NCBI GenBank assembly: GCA_029339505.1
Contig: JAQISU010000094.1
Span: 1,682,001-1,746,000, forward strand
DNA length: 64,000 nucleotides
Direction of reading: 5' to 3'
Source of the DNA: Unio delphinus
Taxonomy: Eukaryota; Mollusca; Bivalvia; Unionida; Unionidae
Position 1 is the stretch's first letter, and the number at the start of each line of letters is the position of its first letter. Of the stretch, positions 45,901 to 55,041 are shown piece by piece. The position numbers and the translations under genes are program-made. The notes under the pieces are model-generated. The model did no database searches. It saw only the letters and a program-made list of their open reading frames with translations, and was not told where the DNA came from.

Positions 45901-48779
45901 TTTCTATAGTTTGGATTTTGTAATGAAGTCCAATCGAAATACGTTTTGCTTGGGTTTTGTTTTCAACAGGTATACATTAGATGTTATGTATATGTACCAT
46001 AATTGTGTGCTGAGTGCTTAAAATGTTTTCACATCTTTAATAAATTTACATATTTTATCAACAGATTCCTTGGACCCTTTTGATAACAATCGTATTTTGT
46101 GACCATGCCGCTCTACAATAGAACATCGTGGTACCTCAATCAATTTAACTATTGTGTTTTCTTAATTAAATAGACCTATACGAGCGTTTGTACATTCATA
46201 GTTAGAACATGGACTCTATGATTTAGTTATACGTAGCTTCGTCTCCTTTTTTTGGTATCAGGTATACCTTTATGGTATGGAAAATGCAGCATGCGGATAC
46301 ATGTCATGACCCTGGCGGAAAGTTTAATATTCATGTTGTGCACTGTGTTGATTCTTGTTAAGTGTGACCTTTATGTGGCGGAGTATTCGGACGTACAGAA
46401 TAACGTCCCTGGTATTGCCGCTGAATCATAGTGCGAACGAAGACGGAGCAACAGTATTATCAATTATCAATGACATATCTAACCTTTTATTAGAATGGAG
46501 TAGTCGGTAATGGTGATCTTATACTACAGCATGTTGACCAAAGCAGACTGGTAAAAGGGCGTGTGTGACATAGGTAGTTCAATGTATAAACACGCATCTA
46601 ATTTTTCCCTGTCGACGTCAGACTATATTCTAGCAATCAATGGTCGTCTCCAAGATATCAATATAGCAGCGGTAGACAGCAAAATAGAGGGGTAATCCCA
46701 GGATCGATGGCATCATGCGATCCCAGGCTGCGGCGAGCGCATAGGAGACGAATGTAATAAACATTATATCTTTGATCATAGACATGGTCTTCATTGCATA
46801 GTCTTAAGTTGATTAATAAACCACTAATGTAAGACCCGTGTCAGTTTTTGATGACCGGACTAAAGTAGCATTCTAAAGACGTTAGGAACTCGCGAAAGCA
46901 GCGCACAATGAGTTATATATGTTGTCAAGGTGTGTACGAATCATAAGGCACATTTTATTGGAAACAGACGACAGTTTGTAGTTCGCGGATCAGAGGAAAG
47001 TGGCGATTACGTATACCAATGAGTCTAAAATGTTTATGTGTCCATGGCGGTTGGTAAAATATATATTTTAATCAACGATATATGCAAGCAGTATGGCCTT
47101 GGAGACTATGGAAACCTTCTGCGTTGTCTGAGAAGGTACAATCAGTCCTCCAGAACAGCAACAGTGATATTGATTTTGGTACTAATAAAAGGCATGATCG
47201 GTAAAATTAAATGCCTATCCAGGTCGTTACAGATGCAGACACGGTCGCGAAAACTACGGACGAACAATTTGATGACAACCCCAGAGCTAGAATGCTCATA
47301 CCATAAAGAGAGCTCATTGGCTTGAATATGTCACTCCAAACCATCCAAGAAAGGCCCACCGAAATGATACAATGTTCATCATGTTTGAAGACCGTATTGA
47401 CGCGGTTAAAGAAGAACGACAGAATACAGAAGTAGAGAACTTCTAGTTGGAACATTATTTAAAGAGAGCGACTTTGAGCGACTTTGAAGAGAAAAAGTGT
47501 TCACGTTCGATTATATGAGATCTTGGAATACCATCAGACAAGTTCAAAGTGAAAACATTACGCTCCCTAAATTTCTCAACAACTTTATGTGAGCGTTAAA
47601 TGTATATTTTCAGAATTCTTACTATTCTGGTCTTCACTGTTTAGACAATTGTGTTCGCAATTAGCGGTGCTTATGGCCAGCAACCTGCATCAAGGACTCC
47701 CATCCGACTGATAACGGCTTGGTCAAAAAGGTTGCTGCAAAGTTCACAGAGGTATTGCTCTTTGCAACTGGAGTATCATTTTGATGCCGACAATTATATA
47801 AGTGCGCTTGTTGCCGACCAGTTTTATGTATGCTTGTTTAACCAAGTAGATTTTGGGACTGCGGTCCGATCGAGCTGTGCTCGCCAGTAGTTGGAATCAT
47901 ATTTTGAATTGCTATGACATCAGTCATTTGCACACTGGATTTGTTACCTTTATTATTATTCCACATATTTTGCTTAGGACTCACCATTAGGATCTCGTTG
48001 ATGAAGTTGATTCCAATCATAAAGCCGACCGTATATCCTAGTATCATATGCCTCTTGGTAGTACGATATTATTGGTAATGGCTACTTGGAGATCTGGAGG
48101 GATTTGCGTCAAATGATGTTTGGCCTATCATATGGTCATCATAGTGCTAAGTATAGTATACGTTCAAACGCTCACAAATGGTCTTGTTAAATCCATATAT
48201 TGAGTCCAAGAGTATATTAAACCATTGTCGATCTCTAATAGATGCATATATTAGTGTAGTTGCAGCTCATACTGTCTCATCTTGTCTGACATTATACCGC
48301 AAGCTTCTAAGAAATCTCTCTGGTGAGATGGGGAAAACTAAATCTTAGTTATATGCCCGTCGTAGTGACTGTACTTCTGACTCGGTTTGTTCGGGATTCT
48401 GGGCGGTATATCTGCAACATAGATAAGGAATCCTCCGTATTTACAAGTGTGGTTTAAATGATAACCTACAGAAGTAAATAAGCTCACATAAATGAGTTTC
48501 TTAATTAACAGAACTTTATCCAACCACAGCAACTGTACGAAGTATATATGGGGTTCAAATCAGACGACAAAAGGAATGTATTTACGTCTGCTGTACAGAC
48601 TATTGTCCCAAATAAAATAAAGAAAATATCCGGACACAAATGCACTGCTGTAAATGGAATGTTTGCATCCAGTAATCATATTTTACATGAAAAGAGCACC
48701 AATGCAATTTTTTAATTTAAAAGTGGCATTTTAGGGTAAACGTGTACTCTATGCCTAATATGAGTAGTAATATGGGGCA

Positions 48780-49010
48780 CTCTAGCCTCAATGGAAAATC
48801 CAGTCAAAAACAGTTTGGGCTAATCTAGCCTCAAGGGGAATTTAACATGGTGGGCCTATCTAGCCTCAAGGGAAATTTAACATGGGGAACTATTTGGGCC
48901 TATTTAGCCTCAAGGGAAATTGAACATGGTGGGCCTATCTAGCCTCAAGGGAAATTTAACATGGGGAACTATTTGGGCCTATTTAGCCTCAAGGGACATG
49001 GAACATGGGG
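48780..49010. repeat. Tandem repeats at the left edge of element 2
   Basis: Several copies of a unit with gggcctatctagcctcaagg and gaaatttaacatgggg lie head to tail. The first unit (agcctcaatggaaaatccag) matches 33590-33609 in the intron relic. They may mark or lie near the left end of element 2. Confidence 0.75.
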
Positions 49011-49082
49011 AATATGATTTGTATGGGTATAGGGAAACTGTCTAGGGACAAGGGAAAAAAAGGGTGGCAATGAAAGCTACTA

Positions 49083-49118
49083 TCTTTTCGAGACTTATGA
49101 GTGGCCCTGAAAAGAGCC
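49083..49118 (-). terminator. Histone-type 3' end of accessory gene A
   Basis: On the - strand, 20 nt after the stop, lies GGCTCTTTTCAGGGCC (49103-49118): a 6-bp stem with a TTTC loop, the layout of replication-dependent histone mRNA 3' stem-loops. It is preceded by CCAAA and followed by ACTCA. Thirteen nt later comes GAAAAGA (49083-49089), in the place of the purine-rich U7-binding downstream element. Confidence 0.75.
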
Positions 49119-49138
49119 TTTGGATATTTCTTCTTCTT

Positions 49139-49711
49139 TTATTTTCTGCCATTGTTCCACCACCTTTTGATTTTACCAATGATTCCCGTTTTCTTCTTCT
49201 TTTCTTCTTCGGGAATCCAGTCAGGATGTCCCATAGCTCTAAACTTTTCCTGAACTCTCATCCATCTTAGATTGAGTAGATCAAAGTCCTCTTTTGTCTT
49301 TTTGTTCTTTTTTTCCTTTCTCTCCTTAGACCAGTTTTCTTTAATCTGGATCACCTGTTCTTCCATCACCATTCTCATCATTGCTTCTGCTTTCTTTAGC
49401 CTGTCTAGACCCCACTTCACATATTCCCACTCTATCAGATGTAATGTTTCTTCTAGAAAACACCTGACTTTGATGACATGATCAAGTGCTTGCTTCAAGT
49501 CCCCTATTCTTATATATTTTCTTTTAATACGTCTTCTTAATTTCTGGTCTTCCTCCTCTATCATACCTTCTAATAAATCTCTTGCTAATTTCAGTTGGCT
49601 TACAAAGCCATGGTTACTCTGAAATTCTTCCTCAAGTCTTTCCACTTGATATTCTGCATCAAGGATCACAAACCAGCTGTCTCGGAGTTGGATAAACAAT
49701 TCAAAATTCAT
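49139..49711 (-). CDS. Accessory gene A: charged coiled-coil protein, unknown function
   Basis: The 190-residue protein starts at the ATG at 49709-49711 (MNFELFIQLRDSWFVILDAE). It is almost all helical and charged, with heptad-like stretches (VERLEEEFQS, LEGMIEEEDQKLRRRIKRKY), a Lys-rich region and a Trp-containing basic end (KIKRWWNNGRK). Its promoter module lies at 50174-50216, now separated from the gene by a 405-bp insertion. Without it, TATA to ATG would be about 45 bp. The mRNA would end in a histone-type stem-loop. I recognise no family. Confidence 0.7.
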   Translation of the reverse strand: MNFELFIQLRDSWFVILDAEYQVERLEEEFQSNHGFVSQLKLARDLLEGMIEEEDQKLRRRIKRKYIRIGDLKQALDHVIKVRCFLEETLHLIEWEYVKWGLDRLKKAEAMMRMVMEEQVIQIKENWSKERKEKKNKKTKEDFDLLNLRWMRVQEKFRAMGHPDWIPEEEKKKKTGIIGKIKRWWNNGRK

Positions 49712-49731
49712 CTTGATGTGTTCAAAATTGA

Positions 49732-50162
49732 ATGGCTCCAAGGATTGATTGATTGATTAATTGGATTTAAGACGTTTTCGCCCATTGGGCATTTACGTCT
49801 GTTTAATGCCCCAAAAGGGCTAATTAATTGTTTCGGGGGACGGAATAGTGCCACGTCCCCACGCATTATTGCACAATGTTATGCTAATTAATTGATACCA
49901 GCCGTCGGAAGCAGAAGAGGCAAAGGCGGAACGAGACTGCATTGGAAGGAAGGTGATATACCCAATAATTTAATCCCCCGAATATAATTTAGTATAATTG
50001 TCGTCCGGCATTTAAAAATAAGTGGTTGGGTAGGGACAATGGGAATGGGGTGCAGTATTAAATACTGTCAGACTTGTCTATTTCCCGGAGGAATAATAGG
50101 ATCAGTTCTGCAGTTAGGTTGGGATTAGGGTTTGTGATACTAAGAAATGATGGCTCCAAGGA
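49732..50162 (-). mobile_element. 405-bp insertion with 13-bp target duplication (SINE/LINE-like)
   Basis: The 13-mer atggctccaagga occurs at 49732-49744 and again at 50150-50162. The sequence between begins with (TTGA)n (ttgattgattgattaatt), like the tail of a retrotransposed element read on the - strand, and contains cccattgggcatttacgtct. A direct 13-bp duplication and a simple-repeat tail indicate target-primed insertion. It split promoter and 5' UTR of accessory gene A. Confidence 0.85.
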
Positions 50163-50173
50163 CCGACGATTGC

Positions 50174-50216
50174 GTATATATATCTTAAGCACGGACGTGA
50201 AAGTAAACACCCCCTA
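50174..50216 (-). promoter_or_regulatory. Accessory promoter module, gene A
   Basis: On the + strand: tatatatatcttaagcacgg, then acgtgaaagtaaacaccccc. It is the most diverged intact copy of the module also found at 51414-51461 and 52277-52319. A TATA-like run lies on the gene side. Confidence 0.7.
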
Positions 50217-50249
50217 CATTCACTTGTCATATTAGATACTATTCACAAA

Positions 50250-50765
50250 TCCTATTATATACTATCCAAAATCACACCCTATACTAACCAAACACACGGG
50301 GAAGCAGCCAAAACAAACCCTACTATATACTATCCAAAATCACACCCTATACTAACCACACACACGGGGAAGCAGCCAAAACAAACCCTACTATATACTA
50401 TCCAAAATCACACCCTATACTAACCACACACACGGGGAAGCAGCCAAAACAAACCCTACTATATACTATCCAAAATCACACCCTATACTAACCACACACA
50501 CGGGGAAGCAGCCAAAACAAACCCTACTATATACTATCCAAAATCACACCCTATACTAACCACACACACGGGGAAGCAGCCAAAACAAACCCTACTATAT
50601 ACTATCCAAAATCACACCCTATACTAACCACACACACGGGGAAGCAGCCAAAACAAACCCTACTATATACTATCCAAAATCACACCCTATACTAACCACA
50701 CACACGGGGAAGCAGCCAAAACAAACCCTACTATATACTATCCAAAATCACACCATATACCATCT
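50250..50765. repeat. 68-bp tandem repeat array
   Basis: About 7.4 units, with actatccaaa starting at 50261, 50329, 50397, 50465, 50533, 50601, 50669 and 50737. The units are nearly identical and contain cacacacggggaagcagcca. The array lies upstream of the gene A promoter and downstream of gene B's 3' end. An eroded relative is in the intron relic. Confidence 0.95.
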
Positions 50766-50831
50766 AAATAGAGTCAGTGTTTATAATCACACTACTCCTC
50801 TCTCAGACCCATTGGCAATTGACATAGTATT

Positions 50832-50867
50832 TCTTTTCTTGTTATTTGTGTAGCCCTGAGAAGGACT
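50832..50867 (-). terminator. Histone-type 3' end of accessory gene B
   Basis: On the - strand AGTCCTTCTCAGGGCT (50852-50867) forms a 6-bp stem (one G-T pair) with a TCTC loop, 27 nt after the stop. ACACA follows it, and GAAAAGA (50832-50838) starts exactly 13 nt after the stem, as in genes A and C. Confidence 0.7.
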
Positions 50868-50894
50868 GTTTTTAAAACTTCAAATTGCACCTGG

Positions 50895-51374
50895 TTAATG
50901 CTGGCATCTCCCAGGTCTAGCCCCACACACACATCTCCTACTCCAATCATTCTCCCAATTCACTCTTGTGATTGGGAGTGCAGAGGGAGAATGAGTGGCT
51001 TCACTATCCCAATCTTCTGTTTGAGGGATAGTGAAAGTCTCTTCATTTCTTCCTCTATTCCGCAACCGTGGATGCGGCTGAAGTTGTAGCGGTCGAGGCT
51101 GTGGTTGTTGCGGTGGGGGCTGTGCCTGAAGTGAACGAACTGGTTCTGGTGGTGAAGGTGTCCTCACCATGGGCTTAACTTGGCTAGTTTGCCTCATCAT
51201 GCGGTGAGGCAAAATTGACCTTTTCATTTCCTTCTCCTCTTCTTTCTTTTTCCTCTCCTCCTCTTCTTTAATTCTGGTCTCTTCTTCTTTGGCTTCCATA
51301 ACCAGTTCGTATAGGAGACGCCTAGCATTATCCAGGTGCAGTTGAAGTTCAATCAATTTTTCCAGTCTATTCAA
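50895..51374 (-). CDS. Accessory gene B: charged helix plus Pro/Gln-rich protein, unknown function
   Basis: The 159-residue frame has an N-terminal helix (LEKLIELQLHLDNARRLLYE), a Glu/Lys-rich stretch, a Pro/Gln-rich centre (QAQPPPQQPQPRPLQLQPHP) and a C-terminus with RRCVCGARPGRCQH, a possible metal site. The expected start, 40 bp from the TATA box, is TTG at 51372-51374, where genes A and C have ATG in a similar context (aaag/gaag before it). The next Met is residue 27. Either TTG is used, or the start was lost. No family is recognised. Confidence 0.6.
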   Translation of the reverse strand: MNRLEKLIELQLHLDNARRLLYELVMEAKEEETRIKEEEERKKKEEEKEMKRSILPHRMMRQTSQVKPMVRTPSPPEPVRSLQAQPPPQQPQPRPLQLQPHPRLRNRGRNEETFTIPQTEDWDSEATHSPSALPITRVNWENDWSRRCVCGARPGRCQH

Positions 51375-51413
51375 CTTTGGTATTGATGCGTCAACGATGG
51401 GTAGCCAGCCAGA

Positions 51414-51461
51414 CTTTATATATATAGTTCAAGCGCGGACGTGATGGAAAACACCCCCTAC
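51414..51461 (-). promoter_or_regulatory. Accessory promoter module, gene B
   Basis: On the + strand: ctttatatatatagttcaag, then cgcggacgtgatggaaaaca and cccccta. The TATA run is on the gene side, and the GC-rich core lies directly upstream of it. A second copy of the core without a TATA run (acgcggacgtgatggaaaac) sits at 51503-51531. Confidence 0.8.
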
Positions 51462-51502
51462 GATTACCCAAAAATCTTACAGTATCCCTATCATTACCAA
51501 AA

Positions 51503-51531
51503 CACGCGGACGTGATGGAAAACACCCCTAG
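51503..51531 (-). promoter_or_regulatory. Extra copy of the promoter core
   Basis: It matches the core cgcggacgtgatggaaaaca of the neighbouring module but has no TATA run next to it. It could be an upstream enhancer-type site or a duplication remnant. Confidence 0.65.
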
Positions 51532-51777
51532 ATCCAAGAAACTTACATTATCCCTATCATTACCAAAAAAGCAAAACAAGCTGACTTTTAAAATAAAACA
51601 CTCACTCACTTTTATACTTGACTCATATTAATTATACATTGAACAAGTTATTTTGAAAAAATACGTTGTGCTTATAGACACACTTCAAAACAAAAGTAAA
51701 AAGAGACAGTGATTATAGACTCACTTCTAATTTTTTTCTAACTTCCTCACATACCATAAGCAAATTGAATGATTAAT

Positions 51778-51813
51778 TCTTTTCGAGAATATTGGGTAGC
51801 CCTGAAAAGGGCT
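51778..51813 (-). terminator. Histone-type 3' end of accessory gene C
   Basis: On the - strand AGCCCTTTTCAGGGCT (51798-51813) is a perfect 6-bp stem with a TTTC loop. It is followed by ACCCA, as in canonical histone mRNAs, and GAAAAGA (51778-51784) starts 13 nt after the stem. It lies 41 nt after the stop. Confidence 0.8.
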
Positions 51814-51854
51814 GTTTTTTTGTGTTTGTGTGTACGAGGAAGGATGACAATCTT

Positions 51855-52223
51855 TTATCGTCTAAGATTGCGTCCTCGTTTGGCTACACGATAGCGTCTG
51901 CTTCTTCGGAAAGAGAAAGAGAACTCTTTCGTGTCCACACGACAGTCGACAAAACTTCTGTCTGGTTCCTGCTGATGTTGTTGCTGTTGCTGATGCTGCT
52001 GATGCTGTTCTCTCTGCTCTCTATGCTGCTTTTGAAGTCGATACTTCTCAGTCCATTCTTCTTTCTCTTTTTGAATTTCCTCTCTGAAGAGTTCTTCTAT
52101 GAGGTCTTCCGTTACTTGTAGCATTCTTACATTCTCAATCTCTTCAGGCTTTGGCATCAGATTGTGTCTGATACGATGCAGAGTGACATAAGCTTTGTTC
52201 AGCTTAGCTAGTCTTGAGCACAT
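51855..52223 (-). CDS. Accessory gene C: helical, Gln-rich protein, unknown function
   Basis: The 122-residue protein starts at the ATG at 52221-52223 (MCSRLAKLNKAYVTLHRIRH). The frame is open further upstream to 52424, but this would include the promoter module. It has an acidic helical middle (EDLIEELFREEIQKEKEEW), a Gln/His tract (about residues 80-98) and a basic end with RRSRRYRVAKRGRNLRR, which may bind nucleic acid. TATA to ATG is about 55 bp. The gene belongs with A and B by promoter, 3' end and position; no family is recognised. Confidence 0.65.
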   Translation of the reverse strand: MCSRLAKLNKAYVTLHRIRHNLMPKPEEIENVRMLQVTEDLIEELFREEIQKEKEEWTEKYRLQKQHREQREQHQQHQQQQQHQQEPDRSFVDCRVDTKEFSFSFRRSRRYRVAKRGRNLRR

Positions 52224-52276
52224 CTTCGTAGTAGGATGAGTCAAACAATGGATGGCCAGACTGGAGACTATCCCTG

Positions 52277-52319
52277 CTTTATATGGTTCAAGCGCGGACG
52301 TGATGGAAAACAACCCTCT
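52277..52319 (-). promoter_or_regulatory. Accessory promoter module, gene C
   Basis: On the + strand: ctttatatggttcaagcgcg, then gacgtgatggaaaacaaccc. The core is identical to that of gene B over ttcaagcgcggacgtgatgg. Confidence 0.8.
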
Positions 52320-52439
52320 GCGGTTTAGGGTTTTGAAACGTTTAGATAGTTTGATGTGAGGGATAGAAAGAAAAGTCAAAGAGCATTTATATGAATACAA
52401 ATGTAAAACAAACGACAGACGCATTGGTTTTCAAAACAC

Positions 52440-52560
52440 AACATTTTTATTCAAATAGCAAACATTATTTCAAATAACAAACACAATTTTATTCAACTAA
52501 CAAACATTATTTCAAAGAACAAACATTTTTTCAAAGAACAAACATGTTTTTCTTCCATAA
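52440..52560 (-). terminator. Polyadenylation region of the late gene block
   Basis: AATAAA occurs on the - strand at 52446-52451 and 52488-52493, downstream of the protease stop. The region also holds four short repeats of aacaaacattatttcaaa type. The structural block thus seems to use ordinary polyadenylation, unlike accessory genes A-C. Confidence 0.6.
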
Positions 52561-52570
52561 CACTAATACA

Positions 52571-53128
52571 TTATCTTTGACATGGTTGACAACGTTGTGA
52601 ATTAAATTGAGATTTCCACTGTTGGAAGTCATTGGGCGATTGATGTACACTACGTTTCCTAGCTAAAGACAACAGATAGCCATAATGGTCACAAAACCAT
52701 CGATCTACTTTGTCATCGTTTCGAGACGAATGACGATCAAAATAAGTCACTAAATGTTCTAAAGAATATCCAAGACTGCGATGATGCAGATAATAGATAC
52801 AATATTGTCCACACACCATAGAATCTGTGCTTTGTAATTTCACATTATTGAATCGTGTCGTCTGGGCATTTCTTCTCATAAAGTCAATGATATCATCTTC
52901 GAAAGGAGGCAATCCATACGAATCAAAATACTCCGCACATCCCTCTTGAGGAAAGTAGACTGCTACCCAGTGAGTTCCTGGAAGATGACTGTCATCTGTG
53001 TTGATGACATAAGCTTGATTCTCTTGAGGTTTGCGATGAGGTAGTTCATCTTTAGCACACACGACAGGATTCCAAGAAGCAGTGTACGAACTACGGTTCA
53101 AAAGATAATAAAGTTCCCAAGTATCCAT
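52571..53128 (-). CDS. Adenain-type cysteine protease (maturation protease)
   Basis: The 185-residue protein has the catalytic set His53 (LPGTHWVAV), Asp69 (EYFDSYG) and Cys106 (MVCGQYC). It processes core and minor capsid proteins in Polinton/adenovirus-type virions. I chose the ATG at 53126-53128 (MDTWELYYLLNR); the open frame before it has only a GTG. It is longer than the element 1 enzyme, with a C-terminal extension rich in Arg, Ser and Gln and ending QRCQPCQR. It is the last gene of the block before the accessory genes. Confidence 0.9.
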   Translation of the reverse strand: MDTWELYYLLNRSSYTASWNPVVCAKDELPHRKPQENQAYVINTDDSHLPGTHWVAVYFPQEGCAEYFDSYGLPPFEDDIIDFMRRNAQTTRFNNVKLQSTDSMVCGQYCIYYLHHRSLGYSLEHLVTYFDRHSSRNDDKVDRWFCDHYGYLLSLARKRSVHQSPNDFQQWKSQFNSQRCQPCQR

Positions 53129-53169
53129 TTTTTGTTTTGTGTAGCCTTGTTGTTTTTTTCTCCTTTTTT

Positions 53170-53667
53170 TCACAGGTGATGATAAGTCATCAATTCAATC
53201 CAGACTTTTTGTTTGAAACGGTCTGACAAGTAACTGATGGTTTGCTTCGTCTCTTTACTCTCGGCCAAGAGAGCTTCGATGCGATCGATTTCTCGAGCAA
53301 ACAATGGAGGAGAGGAATGATCACGTAAGCCTTTATACCACTGAAGTAACACGGCTTCTTCGGAGATGAGACTCCAAGCTTCGTTCAGATAATTGTCCAA
53401 TTTTTCTTCTTGACTCATCATCATACATTTATCGTGTTGAATTTGACTGGGATGATCGATTTGACATCCATAACAATCTTTTTTAATCAGGTCCCTCATT
53501 GTATCTTCCAAGTGTTGTGCAAAACAAGCCACTAACTGTTGTTCCTGTTCTGGCCATCTGGATTGCATGATCACTACTTCTTCTTTTTGGTCTTGAGGGT
53601 TTGCTTTTTCTGTAACCTCCCATTCCATGGATTCTCCACTATTCAAAGAAGGACAAGGGTCTTCCAT
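53170..53667 (-). CDS. Small acidic protein between capsid and protease genes, unknown function
   Basis: The 165-residue protein has an acidic N-terminus, a cysteine motif CYGCQIDHPSQIQHDKC (possible zinc site) and helical C-terminal sequence (EIDRIEALLAESKETKQT). The position directly after the capsid gene is typical of a small conserved gene in Polintons of this type, for which I know no function. The ATG is at 53665-53667, 5 bp after the capsid stop. Confidence 0.7.
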   Translation of the reverse strand: MEDPCPSLNSGESMEWEVTEKANPQDQKEEVVIMQSRWPEQEQQLVACFAQHLEDTMRDLIKKDCYGCQIDHPSQIQHDKCMMMSQEEKLDNYLNEAWSLISEEAVLLQWYKGLRDHSSPPLFAREIDRIEALLAESKETKQTISYLSDRFKQKVWIELMTYHHL

Positions 53668-53672
53668 AATGT

Positions 53673-55013
53673 CTAATAGTCTAGAATGACTTCTCTCAAA
53701 CTGTTAATTTCTATGGTATTATCGAATTCAGCATACAGAATGATATTCACCGTTTCGGGAAGAGGTGCTGCAAACTGAAGTTCCACACGCAGTTGCCCAG
53801 ATTTTATAGGGTGGAAATGTCCCTCGTCGCTGCCTTGGTCTGGAGTGAAATCAAAAGCCCACAACGTGTAACCTCTTGAATAGTCGTCGTAGGAAATACC
53901 GTGACTGGTGTTGGTTCCTAACTGTCCTGTGGCTTCGTACAGCGACAAGTACGACCTCAAGTAATTTTTCTGTTCGCCAAAGTCGGGTTCGAAGGGTCTG
54001 GTACACAAAGTTTTGCCATCGCGACTGACTTCAATTTTGGATACTCTGCAGTGCTTAAACTGGAAAGGATTTTCATCGTGGGCACCATTGAGGGCTGCAT
54101 TGCTGACGATACCAATGAATAAACGTTTGGGTAACTGTCCTTGGAACAGATGATCTTCGATCTTAGATCGGAGTCCAGCGGCAATGGTGAAAGTTTTGAC
54201 TTCCACGCGTCGTATCGGATACTTGGCTGTCGTTCTGCTCAAAGTGTGACTGATATCATTTCCCACTTTAGGTAACACTTCCACGCGACGTACGTATAAC
54301 CTGGCTTCTTGGATAATGGTTTTGTATTCGTTGGCATGAGCCATCAAATGGAAAGCAGTACTACTTCGATTCAGTCTCAAGCGAATATCTACTCCGTTCA
54401 GCAAATACTTCTCTTGAAACCACATGTCCAAATGCAAACGATCGAACAGTTCTAAACTACGTCCTTGCAAAATTTTCTTTCGACGCTCGTTAAAACCTTC
54501 ATTGTGAGGATCAGCAGGAGCGCTGCCATCAGCAGCTGCTGCTACGGGCAAGGCTGTGTCGTTAAACTTATCTGCGGTGTCAGGTTTCCGTACCACGCAA
54601 GCATCTAGATGAGTGTTCTTGGCTTCTTTTCCGTACGTCAAGAGATTTTCGAGGTACGATCGGTAAGGGTAAGTATCCATGCTGCTGCTGATCAGTTTGT
54701 TATTCATGTACAAATCCACATCGCTGAACAAGGAATGCATAAAATTGTTGACAGGAGCTACTCTATCATTGGCTCCTGGATTGGTGTTGTCTGTTTTGGT
54801 TACTTTCACTTTCAAATACAAGTAACTGTTGTTGAGATCGATGTAATCTTCGGGTTGTCCTTTGATTTCAAACTCGATGGGAGCTGAATCCGTCAAAGAG
54901 GAGACGGGATGAAATTCGACCCATTGGGCTTCTTGCATGGTCATCATCGTGGGTGGCATGGCAAAGAGATCCAGTTCCGACTTGGAACAGGCACAAGATT
55001 CTTGGTGCATCAT
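53673..55013 (-). CDS. Major capsid protein (double jelly roll, Polinton type)
   Basis: The 446-residue protein starts at MMHQESCACSKSELDLFAMP. It contains EDYIDLNNSYLYLKVKVTK, FMHSLFSDVDLYMNNKLIS and YPYRSYLENLLTYGKEAK, which I recognise as the Polinton major capsid family (the proteins long annotated as F54H12.2-like in animal genomes). It forms hexon-like trimers of a double jelly roll. The C-terminus (LPETVNIILYAEFDNTIEIN) is a typical last strand. The ATG at 55011-55013 is preferred over an upstream TTG. It appears intact. Confidence 0.9.
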   Translation of the reverse strand: MMHQESCACSKSELDLFAMPPTMMTMQEAQWVEFHPVSSLTDSAPIEFEIKGQPEDYIDLNNSYLYLKVKVTKTDNTNPGANDRVAPVNNFMHSLFSDVDLYMNNKLISSSMDTYPYRSYLENLLTYGKEAKNTHLDACVVRKPDTADKFNDTALPVAAAADGSAPADPHNEGFNERRKKILQGRSLELFDRLHLDMWFQEKYLLNGVDIRLRLNRSSTAFHLMAHANEYKTIIQEARLYVRRVEVLPKVGNDISHTLSRTTAKYPIRRVEVKTFTIAAGLRSKIEDHLFQGQLPKRLFIGIVSNAALNGAHDENPFQFKHCRVSKIEVSRDGKTLCTRPFEPDFGEQKNYLRSYLSLYEATGQLGTNTSHGISYDDYSRGYTLWAFDFTPDQGSDEGHFHPIKSGQLRVELQFAAPLPETVNIILYAEFDNTIEINSLREVILDY

Positions 55014-55041
55014 TTTTTCTTTAGGTTTTTTTTCTTCACTT

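Larger units (their letters stand above)
40601..48769. other. Intergenic sequence, no gene recognised
   Basis: I find no supported gene. It contains a 109-bp tandem duplication (41823-42040) and a SINE (42663-42925). Short frames (e.g. 44471-44842, 47038-47325) show no domain that I recognise. Confidence 0.6.

Noticed and set aside
47038..47890. Possible transposon-derived coding frames
   Set aside because: Short, without recognisable motifs, no supporting ends or repeats.
51504..52424. Gene C extended to an ATG at 52424
   Set aside because: It would include the promoter module and TATA box; the ATG at 52223 has the right distance and context.
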